The position numbers and the translations under genes were made by a program. Below are positions 28,218 through 37,142 of a stretch of DNA of 64,000 nucleotides, piece after piece (position 1 is the first letter of the stretch; each line of letters opens with the position of its first letter). The notes under the pieces are model-generated. The model searched no databases, was not told where the DNA came from, and worked only from the letters and a program-made list of their open reading frames with translations. The DNA lies in contig CAINNJ010000049.1 of the NCBI GenBank assembly GCA_903851195.1, forward strand, positions 216,855-280,854, given 5' to 3'. Source of the DNA: an uncultured Acidobacteriia bacterium. Lineage in GTDB: Bacteria; Acidobacteriota; Terriglobia; Bryobacterales; Bryobacteraceae.

Positions 28218-29064
28218 ATGAAAGGTCCGCACCCTGTTTTGTGCGTAATTCTTTCCACATCCGCGGCGTGGGCCATGGCGGACCCGCCGGATGTGAATGC
28301 CCTGGTCCGCCAGTCGGTCGCCAACTTCGAAAAGAGCCGCCGGGCGGGGCTGCAATGGCAGTACACCCAGACGGACACCACGGTTGCCGCAAACTCTAAA
28401 ACCACCGAAGTGTCGGAAGTGACGCCCTTGCTCGGCACGCCCTACGAACGCCTCGTCGCCAAAAACGGCCATCCCCTCTCCCCTGAAGAACGCCGGAAAG
28501 AGGAAGAGAAGTTTCAGAAGACCCTCCAGCGCCGACAACGAGTCCACACAGGAGCGTGCCGCCCGCCTCCGCAAATTCGAATCGGACTGGTCTTTCCTGA
28601 AAGATCTCCCCAACGCCTACACATACAAACTCGTTGGCGAGGAGGCAGTGAACGGCCGCCCCGCATGGCTTGTGCAAATGACGCCCCGCCCCGATTTCCG
28701 CCCCGTCACCTCGCGAGGCGCCATGCTGAAACACATCGAAGGCCGCCTCTGGATCGACAAAGCGGAGGTGCAGTGGGCACGCGCCGACGCACATGTGATC
28801 GACCCCATCAGCATCGGCTGGATCATCGCCCGCATCGGCGCCGGAGCCGACATCCACCTCGACTTCGAACGAGTCGCCGAAGGCGTCTGGTTGCCCCAGG
28901 ATATCGATATCAACGGCAGCGCCAGGATCATGATGGTGCACCGGAAAGACCTGAAGGAGCACGTCGCCTTCTCGCGCTATTCCCGCGCGGAAGAGCCCCC
29001 CGCCGTTCAGGTCACCGGAACCCCTGCCAAAAAGAAGCCCCTAACGAAACGATCCTTTCGTTAA
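28218..29064 (+). pseudogene. Frameshifted exported protein (outer-membrane lipoprotein-sorting-like)
   Basis: The first frame starts at ATG 28218 with a signal peptide (MKGPHPVLCVILSTSAAWAM) and stays protein-like to about 28530 (GHPLSPEERRKEEEKFQKTL). It then loses its character, while the +1 frame becomes protein-like and continues NESTQERAARLRKFESDWSF, FLKDLPNAYTYKLVGEEAVN, GRPAWLVQMTPRPDFRP and so on to a stop at 29064. Removing one C at 28532/28533 joins the two into a ~280-residue protein. The joined form resembles the exported LolA-like beta proteins common in Acidobacteria. Either a recent mutation or a sequencing error explains the break. Confidence 0.75.
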
Positions 29065-29122
29065 CCCCTTTCACTACCAAACGAAATCATGCTATCCTTT
29101 CGTTAACCAAAATCCAGCGAAA
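29043..29122 (+). promoter_or_regulatory. Paired inverted repeats upstream of the Fic gene
   Basis: Two dyads share the same arms: AACGAAA-N6-TTTCGTT at 29043-29062 and AACGAAA-N11-TTTCGTT at 29080-29104, and a degenerate third arm AGCGAAA lies at 29116-29122. A 15-bp direct repeat ATCCTTTCGTTAACC occurs at 29052-29066 and 29094-29108. The array lies between the end of the frameshifted gene and the Fic start and would fit an operator bound by a dimeric repressor, possibly the winged-helix tail of the Fic protein itself. Confidence 0.65.
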
Positions 29123-29131
29123 GGATTTCAC

Positions 29132-30319
29132 CTGCCGGACGAGCCCCCAACCCGCGCCCTCGGCCACTATGTCGTCACAAAATACGCCGGCGAGGAGGTG
29201 CGTGCCTTCGTCCCCCCGCCGCTCCCGCCATACCCCCCGGTTCGCCTCGACAATCTCCAACTCCTCCTCGAACAGGCCAACCAGGCCGTAGGCCGCCTCG
29301 ACGGTCTCGCCTCCGTCCTCCCCGATCTCTCGTATTTCATCTACTCTTACGTCCGTAAGGAGGCCGTTCTCTCCTCCCAGATCGAAGGCACCCAGTCGTC
29401 CCTCTCCGACCTCCTCATGTACGAAAACGAGTCCGCCCCCGGCGTCCCGCTCGACGACGTGCAGGAGGTTTCCAACTACGTCGCCGCCATGAACCACGGC
29501 CTCACCCGCATGCGCGACGGCTTCCCCCTCTCCCTGCGCCTCATCAGAGAGATTCACGACGTCCTGCTCTCCAAAGGGCGCGGCAGCGAAAAACAGCCCG
29601 GCGAATTCCGCACCAGCCAGAACTGGATTGGCGGCACCCGGCCCGGCAATGCCGCCTTCGTCCCGCCCCCGCCGGACATGGTCCTCGAATGCATGGGCCG
29701 CCTCGAACTCTTCCTCCACGAAGAGCGCCCCGACATGCCGCTCCTCATCCGCGCCGGCCTCGCCCACGTCCAGTTCGAATCCATCCACCCATTCCTCGAC
29801 GGCAACGGCCGCCTGGGACGCCTGCTCATCACCTTCCTGCTCTGCGCCGCCGGTGTCATTCGCGAACCAATCCTTTACCTCAGCCTCTACTTCAAAACTC
29901 ACCGCTCCGCCTACTACGAACTACTCGACCGCGTACGCCGGACCGGCGAATGGGAGGTCTGGCTCGACTTCTTTCTCCGCGGCGTCCGCGAAACCGCCGA
30001 CCAGGCCGCCCACGCCGCCCGCCGCATCGTCGCCCTCTTCGAGCAGGACATCCGCCGCATCGGCACCCTCGGCCGCCCCGGAACCTCCGCCCTCGCCGTC
30101 TTCCACTACATGCAGCGCGTCCCCATCGTCGCCATCCCGGTCACCGCCCGCAAAATCGGCATGTCGGCGCCGACCGTAGCCAAGTCTCTGGACCACATGC
30201 AGGCCCTCGGTATCGTCAGTGAGATCACCGGCCGCGAGCGCGACCGCCTGTTCACCTACCAGGCCTACCTGTCCATCCTCAACGAAGGCACCGAACCCCT
30301 CAGTCGCAACGCCTGGTAA
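29132..30319 (+). CDS. Fic-family protein with winged-helix C-terminus
   Basis: About 395 residues. Fic proteins transfer AMP or other nucleotide moieties to target hydroxyls. The catalytic loop is HPFLDGNGRLGRLL, matching HxFx(D/N)GNGR. An N-terminal inhibitory helix carries SSQIEGTQS, matching the (S/T)xxxE(G/N) motif of self-inhibited class II Fic proteins. The C-terminus (~310-370) has a winged-helix pattern (VTARKIGMSAPTVAKSLDHM). Protein-like sequence (RALGHYVVTKYAGEEVRAFV) extends upstream of the first GTG at 29198. The likely start is a CTG at 29132 with AAAGGA six bases upstream; if wrong, the GTG gives a 22-residue shorter form. Confidence 0.85.
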   Translation: MPDEPPTRALGHYVVTKYAGEEVRAFVPPPLPPYPPVRLDNLQLLLEQANQAVGRLDGLASVLPDLSYFIYSYVRKEAVLSSQIEGTQSSLSDLLMYENESAPGVPLDDVQEVSNYVAAMNHGLTRMRDGFPLSLRLIREIHDVLLSKGRGSEKQPGEFRTSQNWIGGTRPGNAAFVPPPPDMVLECMGRLELFLHEERPDMPLLIRAGLAHVQFESIHPFLDGNGRLGRLLITFLLCAAGVIREPILYLSLYFKTHRSAYYELLDRVRRTGEWEVWLDFFLRGVRETADQAAHAARRIVALFEQDIRRIGTLGRPGTSALAVFHYMQRVPIVAIPVTARKIGMSAPTVAKSLDHMQALGIVSEITGRERDRLFTYQAYLSILNEGTEPLSRNAW

Positions 30320-30355
30320 TGTCTTGCCAGAACCGCGCAATGCTATTCTTCGGCC

Positions 30356-32434
30356 ATGCTTCGCCGCGCCCCGCTTCTTCTTGTCCTCGCCGCCTGCACT
30401 CTGACCAGCCAGCAGGCCTCCCGCAGCGGCATCCACCCCGAAGACATGGACCCCACCTGCAAGCCCTGCACGGACTTCTGGCGCTACGTCAACGGCGGCT
30501 GGCTCGATAAGAACCCCATTCCCTCCCACCTCGCCAGCTGGGGCACATTTCCCGTTCTTTCCGAAGCGAATCAGGAAAGAACCCGCACCATTCTCGACGC
30601 CGCCGTCTCGGACACCTCCGCCAAACCCGGCTCCAACAAGCGCAAGATGGGCGACCTCTACGCGAGCTGCATGAATACGGCCGCCATCGACCAGCGGGGT
30701 ATCTCCCCCCTCCAGCCCGATTTCGACCGCATCGCCGCCATCTCCTCAACCAAAGACCTCACCGCCGCCCTGGCCGTCTTTCAGAAAAGCGCGCGCCCCT
30801 TCGGAGCCGTCAACGGCGTCGTCGTCGGCCCCTTCCGCCTCACCTCCGGTCAGGATCCCAAAGACCCCTCGCGCATCATCGCCCGCATCGTGGAACGTGA
30901 CGGCGCCGGCCGCACCGGCAGCGCTATCTTCTCCCTGCCCGATCGCGACTACTACCTGAAAACCGACCCCAAATCCCTCGAAACCCGCGCCGCCTTCACG
31001 GACCACGTTGCCCGCCTCCTGCAACTTGCCGGCACTCCCGCCATCGACGCCCAGACCCAGGCGAAAACCATTCTGGACTTCGAAACCGCCCTCGCTGCTT
31101 CCGTCATGAGCATCGCCGAAAAGCGCGATCCCGAGAAGATCTATCACCTGATGGATCTCGCCGGCCTCCGCGCTCTGGCCCCCGCCTTCGACTGGGCACA
31201 GTTCCTCCGCGAACAGGGCCTCCCCGAATCGACTCCCGTCAACGTCACCGAGCCGGAACTGCTGAAGAAGGTGAACGAACAACTCACCGCCGCCCCTCTC
31301 GCTACCTGGAAAACCTGGCTCCACTGGCGCGCTCTCCAGATCGCCGCGCCCTACCTGGCCAAACCCGTCTCGGATGAAGACTTTCACTTCCAGCGCACCG
31401 TCCTCGCCGGCGTGACGCAGCCGCCCCCGCGCTGGCAGACCTGCGCCTCCATCGTCGATCGCGATTTGAGCGACGTCCTCGGCCAGGCTTGGGTCGAGAA
31501 ATACTTCCCGCCCGAAGCCAAACGCCGCATGATCCAGCTGGTCGAAAACCTCCGCGCCGCTCTGCGCGACAACCTCGAGCACTCCGACTGGATGCAGCCC
31601 GCCACCCGCCAGAGCGCCATCCGCAAACTCGATGCCCTCCAGATCCAGATCGGCTATCCCGACCGTTGGCGCGACTATTCCGCCCTCCCCATCGGCCCGA
31701 ATACCTACTATGAAAACGTCCGCGCCGCCTGGGCCCATGGCCAGCGCTACGAAATCGCCCGAATCGGCAAACCCGTGGACCACCTCGACTGGGGCATGAC
31801 GCCCCCCACCGTCAACGCCTACTCGAGCACCGCCGACATGAAAGTCGTCTTCCCCGCCGGCATCCTCCAGCCCCCGTTCTTCGACATGCAGGCCGACGAT
31901 GCCGCCAACTACGGCGCCATCGGTGCCGTCATCGGCCACGAAATCGGCCACCAGTTCGACGACGGCGGCTCCAAATTCGACGCCACCGGCGCTCTGAAAA
32001 ACTGGTGGACGCCGGAAGATCGCCAGCAGTTCGAAACCCGCACCGCCTGCGTTGTCGACGAGTTCAATACCCTCGATGTCGGCGGCGGACTGCACCACAA
32101 CGGCAAACAGGTGCTCGGCGAAGCGCTCGGCGATTTAGGCGGACTCGCCATCGCCTGGAAGGCTTACCAGCGCACTCTGGCGGGAAAACCCGCGCCCCCG
32201 GCGATGGACGGCTTCACGGCCGATCAGCGCTTCTTCATCTCGTTCGCCCGCGTCTGGGGCACCCAACAGCGCGCCGAAGCCGAGCGCCTGCAGCTCAACA
32301 CCAACAACCACCCCATCGCCCGGTACCGCGCCATCGCAACCCTCCAGAACATGCCGGAATTCCACCGCGCGTTCCAGTGCAAACCAGGCGACCCCATGGT
32401 CCGCCCGCTGGCAAAACAGTGCAAGTTGTGGTGA
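30356..32434 (+). CDS. M13-family (neprilysin/PepO-like) metallopeptidase lipoprotein
   Basis: 692 residues. The N-terminus (MLRRAPLLLVLAACTLTS) ends in a lipobox LAAC, so the protein is probably lipid-anchored and faces the periplasm. The opening motif DPTCKPCTDFWRYVNGGW is the M13 N-terminal signature. The zinc site is VIGHEIGHQFDD, with the third ligand Glu in LGEALGDLGG. The protein ends with CKLW, the conserved CxxW end. It should cleave small oligopeptides. It lies 37 bases after the Fic gene on the same strand, and its 3' end is four bases from the converging Doc gene. Confidence 0.92.
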   Translation: MLRRAPLLLVLAACTLTSQQASRSGIHPEDMDPTCKPCTDFWRYVNGGWLDKNPIPSHLASWGTFPVLSEANQERTRTILDAAVSDTSAKPGSNKRKMGDLYASCMNTAAIDQRGISPLQPDFDRIAAISSTKDLTAALAVFQKSARPFGAVNGVVVGPFRLTSGQDPKDPSRIIARIVERDGAGRTGSAIFSLPDRDYYLKTDPKSLETRAAFTDHVARLLQLAGTPAIDAQTQAKTILDFETALAASVMSIAEKRDPEKIYHLMDLAGLRALAPAFDWAQFLREQGLPESTPVNVTEPELLKKVNEQLTAAPLATWKTWLHWRALQIAAPYLAKPVSDEDFHFQRTVLAGVTQPPPRWQTCASIVDRDLSDVLGQAWVEKYFPPEAKRRMIQLVENLRAALRDNLEHSDWMQPATRQSAIRKLDALQIQIGYPDRWRDYSALPIGPNTYYENVRAAWAHGQRYEIARIGKPVDHLDWGMTPPTVNAYSSTADMKVVFPAGILQPPFFDMQADDAANYGAIGAVIGHEIGHQFDDGGSKFDATGALKNWWTPEDRQQFETRTACVVDEFNTLDVGGGLHHNGKQVLGEALGDLGGLAIAWKAYQRTLAGKPAPPAMDGFTADQRFFISFARVWGTQQRAEAERLQLNTNNHPIARYRAIATLQNMPEFHRAFQCKPGDPMVRPLAKQCKLW

Positions 32435-32437
32435 TTT

Positions 32438-32830
32438 TTAAGAAAGAACCGTACTGAATTCCCGCAGAAACGCGGCATAGCCGGCCTCTTCCAGATCCCC
32501 GGAAGCCAGCGCCAGAACGGCCTGCGCCGCGTCTTCTTCGCTGGCTCCAAAGCGATACCCGTTGAGTTCCAGAAACAGCAGACCGATCACGAACCCGGTG
32601 CGCTTGTTCCCGTCCACGAAGGGATGGTTCCGCACAATGCCAGCCGTGTAAATGGAGGCGAGATGGATCACATCCGGCGACTCCCCATAGGCAAAATGCT
32701 GCTTTGGCCGGGCGAGGGCCGATTTCAGCAGCCCCTCGTCCCGCAGCCCTGCTGCCCCGCCATTCAGGATCAGCAGGCGGGTATGCAGGGCTAACGTATC
32801 GCGCTCGTCAACCCAGACCGGTTCTGTCAC
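32438..32830 (-). CDS. doc: Doc/Fic-type toxin
   Basis: 130 residues from a GTG start. The Fic loop HPFVDGNKRTGF matches the Doc consensus HxFx(D/N)GNKR. Doc toxins phosphorylate elongation factor Tu and stop translation. No inhibitory helix is present inside the protein, so inhibition must come from the partner. The gene begins 18 bases after the antitoxin gene, the usual toxin-antitoxin order. Confidence 0.88.
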   Translation of the reverse strand: MTEPVWVDERDTLALHTRLLILNGGAAGLRDEGLLKSALARPKQHFAYGESPDVIHLASIYTAGIVRNHPFVDGNKRTGFVIGLLFLELNGYRFGASEEDAAQAVLALASGDLEEAGYAAFLREFSTVLS

Positions 32831-32848
32831 GTGGAGAGCCCGATTCTC

Positions 32849-33076
32849 TTATTTCGAAAGAACGTGCAGCGTATTGCGATACCGGCTGATAATGTCATCC
32901 GCTCTCGCCATCTTGCGTTCGAATCCCGGATCATACGGCGTGAGGTGATACCCGCCGTCCGGTCCTTCCACCAGATAAAGGAGGTCGCCCTCGACGGCTT
33001 GCAGATGGCTAAGGACGTCCTTGGGCAAAGCCAAACCCAGCGAATTTCCCACTTTCCTTACCTTCAGTGCAACCAT
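32849..33076 (-). CDS. AbrB/MazE-like antitoxin
   Basis: 75 residues from the ATG at 33076, chosen because GGAGG lies eight or nine bases upstream; a GTG at 33091 is open but lacks a site. The N-terminal swapped-hairpin domain is seen in MVALKVRKVGNSLGLALPKD, and the flexible C-terminus (DPGFERKMARADDIISRYR) would bind and cap the toxin. Doc toxins are classically paired with Phd antitoxins, so an AbrB-type partner is a recombined pairing. Its promoter region carries the palindromic repeat at 33094-33117, likely the autoregulatory operator. Confidence 0.85.
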   Translation of the reverse strand: MVALKVRKVGNSLGLALPKDVLSHLQAVEGDLLYLVEGPDGGYHLTPYDPGFERKMARADDIISRYRNTLHVLSK

Positions 33077-33093
33077 AGCAAGCGCCTCCACTC

Positions 33094-33117
33094 CGTTATA
33101 ACATTCGTTATAACATA
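33094..33117 (-). promoter_or_regulatory. Operator/promoter of the toxin-antitoxin pair
   Basis: A 12-bp direct repeat, CGTTATAACATT then CGTTATAACATA, contains two copies of the perfect palindrome GTTATAAC centred 12 bp apart. The elements overlap a TATAAC -10-like box and end 18 bases before the antitoxin ATG. Spacing of just over one helical turn suits cooperative binding of antitoxin dimers. Confidence 0.7.
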
Positions 33118-33126
33118 CCCCTCACC

Positions 33127-33162
33127 AAAAAAAAAGGCCCGGCTTCCGCCGCGCCCTTTTTT
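33127..33162 (-). terminator. Bidirectional rho-independent terminator after ndk
   Basis: A stem GGCCCGGC-TTCC-GCCGCGCCC (one mismatch) is flanked by nine A on the left and six T on the right, so both strands read as stem plus U-run. For the minus strand it follows ndk and the 14-bp repeat array. It also shields the toxin-antitoxin promoter from ndk-sucCD readthrough. Confidence 0.85.
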
Positions 33163-33217
33163 ACAGCTGATCTCTTACAACTGGTCTACTACAGCTGGTC
33201 TTCTATAGCTGGTTCAG
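33162..33217. repeat. 14-bp tandem repeat, four copies, at the ndk stop codon
   Basis: Four adjacent 14-base units on the plus strand, TACAGCTGATCTCT, TACAACTGGTCTAC, TACAGCTGGTCTTC and TATAGCTGGTTCAG, at 33162-33175, 33176-33189, 33190-33203 and 33204-33217. The last unit encodes the C-terminal Gln-Leu-stop of ndk. On the coding strand each unit repeats CAG-(C/T)T(G/A)-TA(A/G). Because 14 is not a multiple of three, successive copies place a stop in different reading frames. Confidence 0.9.
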
Positions 33218-33622
33218 TTCAATCGAATTGAAGAAATACGCCAGCTCCACCGCCGCCGTCTCCGGAGCGTCCGAGCCATGCATCGCATTCCGCTCGATAC
33301 TCTCCGCATACAGCTTGCGCACAGTGCCTTCCGCCGCATTCGCCGGATTTGTCGCGCCCATAACTTCCCGCAACTTCAATACCGCGTCTTCCCGTTCCAG
33401 AGCCAGTAATACCACCGGACCCTCGGTCATGAACGTCACCAGACTCCGGTAGAAAGGCCGTTCCGCGTGCACCGCGTAAAAACCTTCCGCCTGCGACTGG
33501 CTCAGCTTCGCCATCCGCATCGCCACAATCCGAAAACCCTTCTCCTCGATCAGAGAGAGGATCTTGCCCGTCTTCCCGGTCGCCACCGCGTCCGGCTTAA
33601 TAATCGAAAATGTCTTTTGCAT
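33203..33622 (-). CDS. ndk: Nucleoside diphosphate kinase
   Basis: 139 residues from the ATG at 33622. It balances nucleoside triphosphate pools by a ping-pong transfer through the catalytic His in RNAMHGSDA. The N-terminus [13 protein letters not shown] and the segment [15 protein letters not shown] are family hallmarks. The open frame extends to 33748 but that part lies inside sucD in another frame and is not coding. It follows sucD by four bases, so sucC-sucD-ndk is probably one transcript, ended by the terminator at 33127-33162. Confidence 0.96.
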   Translation of the reverse strand: MQKTFSIIKPDAVATGKTGKILSLIEEKGFRIVAMRMAKLSQSQAEGFYAVHAERPFYRSLVTFMTEGPVVLLALEREDAVLKLREVMGATNPANAAEGTVRKLYAESIERNAMHGSDAPETAAVELAYFFNSIELNQL

Positions 33623-33626
33623 AAAT

Positions 33627-34499
33627 TTATTTGGCCATTCGCTTCTGAATGTTTTCGCCGATCTGCGCCGGCGACGAGCAGACCGTAATCCCGGCCGCTT
33701 CCATCGCCGCGATTTTATCCGACGCCGCGCCCGACCCGCCCGACACAATCGCGCCCGCGTGGCCCATCCGCCGTCCCGGAGGCGCCGTCTGCCCCGCGAT
33801 GAATCCGACCACCGGCTTCTTCACGTTCGCGCCGATATAAGCCGCCGCCTTCTCTTCCGCGTCGCCGCCAATTTCGCCGATCATCACGATCGCATGCGTG
33901 TCCGGATCCTCGTCGAACAACCGGATCGCGTCGAGGAACGTCGTCCCGATAATCGGATCGCCGCCAATCCCGATGCACGTCGACTGCCCGATCCCGAGCT
34001 TCGTCAACTGCCCCACCGCTTCATAAGTCAGCGTGCCCGACCGCGACACCACCCCGACATTGCCTTCGAGGTGAATATGCCCCGGCATGATCCCGATTTT
34101 GCACTTGCCCGGCGAAATCACACCCGGACAGTTCGGCCCCACCAGACGCGATTTCGTCGTCTTCAGATAATTCCACGCCTTCACCATGTCGATTACCGGA
34201 ATTCCCTCGGTAATGCAGATGATCAGCTCGATCCCGGCATCCGCCGCTTCCATGATCGAATCGGCCGCAAACGGCGGCGGCACGAAAATCACCGTCGCGT
34301 TCGCCCCGGTTTCCTTCCGCGCCTGCGAAACCGTATTGAACACCGGCCGGTCCAGATGCGTGGACCCGCCCTTGCCAGGCGTAACGCCGCCAACCACATT
34401 GGTCCCGTAAGCGATCGCGGTCGAGGCGTGGAACGTGCCTTCTTTTCCCGTGAAGCCCTGTACGATCAGCCGCGTATTCTTATCGACGAGTACGCTCAT
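33627..34499 (-). CDS. sucD: Succinyl-CoA synthetase alpha subunit
   Basis: 290 residues. CoA-binding Rossmann domain ([20 protein letters not shown]), the [11 protein letters not shown] segment, and the ligase domain with the phosphorylated His in [17 protein letters not shown]. It makes ATP or GTP in the TCA cycle together with SucC. The ATG overlaps the TAA stop of sucC by one base (TAATG), the usual coupled junction. Confidence 0.97.
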   Translation of the reverse strand: MSVLVDKNTRLIVQGFTGKEGTFHASTAIAYGTNVVGGVTPGKGGSTHLDRPVFNTVSQARKETGANATVIFVPPPFAADSIMEAADAGIELIICITEGIPVIDMVKAWNYLKTTKSRLVGPNCPGVISPGKCKIGIMPGHIHLEGNVGVVSRSGTLTYEAVGQLTKLGIGQSTCIGIGGDPIIGTTFLDAIRLFDEDPDTHAIVMIGEIGGDAEEKAAAYIGANVKKPVVGFIAGQTAPPGRRMGHAGAIVSGGSGAASDKIAAMEAAGITVCSSPAQIGENIQKRMAK

Positions 34500-35665
34500 T
34501 ACTGTTTCCCCCCGGCCGCCGCCACAACCTTTTCGGCTGCGTCTTTCATGCCGTCCGCCACAATGAAGTTGAAGCCCGATTCTTCCAGAACCTGCCGCCC
34601 CAGTTCCACGTTCGTGCCTTCCATGCGAATCACGATCGGCACCGAAATCCCCAGATCCCGCGCCGCCGACACCACGCCGTTCGCCAGCGTGTCGCACCGC
34701 AGAATGCCGCCGAAAATATTGATCAGCACCGCCTTCACCGCCGGGTCGCCCAGCAGGATCCGGAACGCGTTCTTCACCTGTTCCGCATTCGCCCCGCCGC
34801 CCACGTCGAGGAAGTTCGCCGGCGATCCGCCCGCGTACTTGATAATGTCCATCGTGCCCATCGCGAGGCCCGCGCCGTTCACCATGCACGCGATATTGCC
34901 GTCGAGCTTGATGTAGTTCAGCCCGTACTTCGAAGCTTCCACTTCCAGCGGATCTTCTTCGTTGATATCCCGCAGTTCGGCCAGATCCTTGTGCCGGAAC
35001 ATCGCGTTGTCGTCGAAGCCGATTTTCGCGTCGAGCGCGAACACCCGGTTGTCCTTCGTCAGCATGAACGGATTGATCTCCGCCAGCGACGCGTCCAGCT
35101 CCAGGCACGCTTTCGAAAGCGCCATCATCGCCTGCACCGCGCCGTTGATCGCCGGCGTCGGAATCCCGATGCCGAACGCCAGCTTGCGCGCCTGATAAGG
35201 CAGCAGCCCGATCCCCGGCTCGATCACTTCTTTCAGAATCGCTTCCGGCGTGTGCGCCGCCACTTCCTCGATCTCCATGCCGCCCGCCGCGGACGCCATG
35301 AAAATAATCTTGCCCGTGCCGCGATCGAGCACAATGCCGAGATACAGCTCTTTATCGATCGGCAGCGTCTCTTCTATCAGCAGCCGCTGAACAAGACGCC
35401 CCTCGGGACCGGTCTGGTGCGTCACCAGCGTCATGCCGAGGATCTTCTCCGCCAGCACCTTCGCTTCGGCTGCGTCCTTCGCAACCTTCACGCCGCCCCC
35501 TTTCCCGCGGCCACCCGCGTGAATCTGGGCCTTAACTACGACGCTCCCGCCGAGTTCCTGCGCAGCCGCCTCGGCTTCAGCGACGGTGAACGCCACCTTC
35601 CCGCGAGGCACGGGGACATTGTACTTGGCCAAAATCGCTTTGGCCTGATACTCGTGGATTTTCAT
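34499..35665 (-). CDS. sucC: Succinyl-CoA synthetase beta subunit
   Basis: 388 residues. ATP-grasp N-terminal domain ([37 protein letters not shown]), followed by the flavodoxin-like ligase domain ([37 protein letters not shown]). It supplies the nucleotide- and succinate-binding sites of the enzyme. First gene of sucC-sucD-ndk; 96 bases separate it from the divergent trpD. Confidence 0.97.
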   Translation of the reverse strand: MKIHEYQAKAILAKYNVPVPRGKVAFTVAEAEAAAQELGGSVVVKAQIHAGGRGKGGGVKVAKDAAEAKVLAEKILGMTLVTHQTGPEGRLVQRLLIEETLPIDKELYLGIVLDRGTGKIIFMASAAGGMEIEEVAAHTPEAILKEVIEPGIGLLPYQARKLAFGIGIPTPAINGAVQAMMALSKACLELDASLAEINPFMLTKDNRVFALDAKIGFDDNAMFRHKDLAELRDINEEDPLEVEASKYGLNYIKLDGNIACMVNGAGLAMGTMDIIKYAGGSPANFLDVGGGANAEQVKNAFRILLGDPAVKAVLINIFGGILRCDTLANGVVSAARDLGISVPIVIRMEGTNVELGRQVLEESGFNFIVADGMKDAAEKVVAAAGGKQ

Positions 35666-35761
35666 TTGGATCGTGCGAAGCTACTATGCTGAGTTTTGGA
35701 CTTTCCCGGTTTCAAACTGCGAATTTACGCCGCGGATTGACACCCGAAGATCAACTTTATC

Positions 35762-36808
35762 ATGACCCTTGAACTCCTCCATGCCGTGGTCGATGGCTCT
35801 GTCCTCACCGAACAGCAGGCCGAAGCCGCCATGCAGTCCCTCCTCGCCGGACAGTCCACCCCCGTCCTGACCGCCGCCTTCCTCACCGCCCTGCGCGTCC
35901 GCGGCGAAACCATCCCGGAACTCACCGGCTTTGCTCGCGCCATGCGCGCGGTCGCCGCCCCCCTGCCGCTGACCGACGATTGCCGCCCCATCCTCGATAC
36001 CTGCGGCACCGGCGGTAACCCCACCGCCGGCTTCAACATCTCCACCATCTCCGCCTTCGTCGCCGCCGGCGCGGGCGTCCGCATCGCCAAACACGGCAAC
36101 CGCTCCATCACCAGCCGTTCCGGCAGTGCCGACCTCCTCGAAGCCCTCGGCGTCCACACCGCCGTCACGCCCGAGATCGTCGTGAAATCCATCCGCGAAG
36201 CGGGCATCGGCTTCCTCTTCGCGCCCACCTTTCACAGCGCCGTCCGGCACGTCCAGCCCATCCGCCTCGAACTGAAATTCCGCACGGCCTTCAACTTCCT
36301 CGGCCCGCTGACCAACCCCGCGCGCGCCGAAATGCAGGTCGCCGGAACCTGGTCGGACGCGGGCGCCGAAAAGATCGCCGGCGTTCTCGCCCGCCTCGGA
36401 CTGCGTCGCGGCTTCGTCGTGCACGGCTCGGATGGCCTCGGCGAAGTCACCACCACCGGCCCCTCCACCGTTTACTTCGTCACCCCCGGCCATGTGGAAC
36501 ACCTGCAGGTCACCCCGGAGGATTTCGGCTTTTCCACCAACGCCGCGGGCGACATTCGCGGCGGCGACATCGCCTTTAACCGCACCCTCGCCGAAGCCAT
36601 CCTCGCGGGAGAAGGTGCCGGAGAAAGCTCCGGTGACCTCCGGCCCCGCCGCGAAATCGTCCTGATCAACTCCGCCCTCGCCATCGTCGCCGCCGGACTT
36701 ACCACGGACTTCAAAGAAGCCGCCCAACGTGCCGCCGAATCCATCGATTCCGGCGCCGCCGCCCGCAAGCTCCTTCAGTTGCGCGCCGTCGTCTCCGTCC
36801 CCGCATAG
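35762..36808 (+). CDS. trpD: Anthranilate phosphoribosyltransferase
   Basis: 348 residues. It joins anthranilate and PRPP in tryptophan synthesis. The PRPP loop is DTCGTGGNPTAGFNIST, followed by KHGNRSITSRSGSADLLEALG and FNFLGPLTNPARA, all characteristic. No other trp genes lie in the window, so it is separate from the rest of the pathway here. Its last 34 bases overlap the end of the convergent receiver-like gene. Confidence 0.95.
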   Translation: MTLELLHAVVDGSVLTEQQAEAAMQSLLAGQSTPVLTAAFLTALRVRGETIPELTGFARAMRAVAAPLPLTDDCRPILDTCGTGGNPTAGFNISTISAFVAAGAGVRIAKHGNRSITSRSGSADLLEALGVHTAVTPEIVVKSIREAGIGFLFAPTFHSAVRHVQPIRLELKFRTAFNFLGPLTNPARAEMQVAGTWSDAGAEKIAGVLARLGLRRGFVVHGSDGLGEVTTTGPSTVYFVTPGHVEHLQVTPEDFGFSTNAAGDIRGGDIAFNRTLAEAILAGEGAGESSGDLRPRREIVLINSALAIVAAGLTTDFKEAAQRAAESIDSGAAARKLLQLRAVVSVPA

Positions 36809-37131
36809 CGCGCCAGAACCTCCGGCAGTTTCTGCGCGAAGGCCGACCGCGCCACCACCGTCTTACACCCCGCGTCCACCGCTTCTTTTCTCAGTTCCAC
36901 CTGCACATGAGAAACGAATCCGAACGTGTCCACGCCTTCCATCCGCCGGAGCAGGCCAATCGGATTCGCCGCCGCATAATTCAGATCCAGAATCACCAGT
37001 TCCGGCTTCAGCTCCAGCCTGGCCAGCGCAGTCGTTTCGTCCTTCACGAACTCCACCCGCAGCCCCCGCTTTTTCGCCTCGTCGATGATTTTGACGGAAA
37101 ACATCAGATCCGCCATCACGGCCAGAATCAT
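36775..37131 (-). CDS. Receiver-like (CheY-fold) protein
   Basis: 118 residues from the ATG at 37131; sequence upstream of this in the same frame belongs to the antisense of the neighbouring gene. The pattern MILAVMADLMFSVKIIDEAK, ELVILDLNYA and CKTVVARSAFAQKLPEVL follows the alternating beta-alpha of a receiver domain. The Asp in ILDLN sits where the phospho-acceptor would be, but the acidic pair near the N-terminus and the Thr/Ser-Lys switch are not clear, so it may be a degenerate receiver. It follows the hydrolase gene by 11 bases. Confidence 0.75.
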   Translation of the reverse strand: MILAVMADLMFSVKIIDEAKKRGLRVEFVKDETTALARLELKPELVILDLNYAAANPIGLLRRMEGVDTFGFVSHVQVELRKEAVDAGCKTVVARSAFAQKLPEVLARYAGTETTARN

Positions 37132-37142
37132 TTCAACCCCGT

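Noticed and set aside
26861..28438. Long minus-strand open frame opposite purA
   Set aside because: The translated sequence is Gly/Ala/Asp-rich without motifs and is the exact antisense of purA, which has all family signatures.
33162..33217. Four 14-bp repeats considered as a CRISPR-like array
   Set aside because: Units are adjacent with no spacers and overlap a coding sequence; no cas genes are present in the window.
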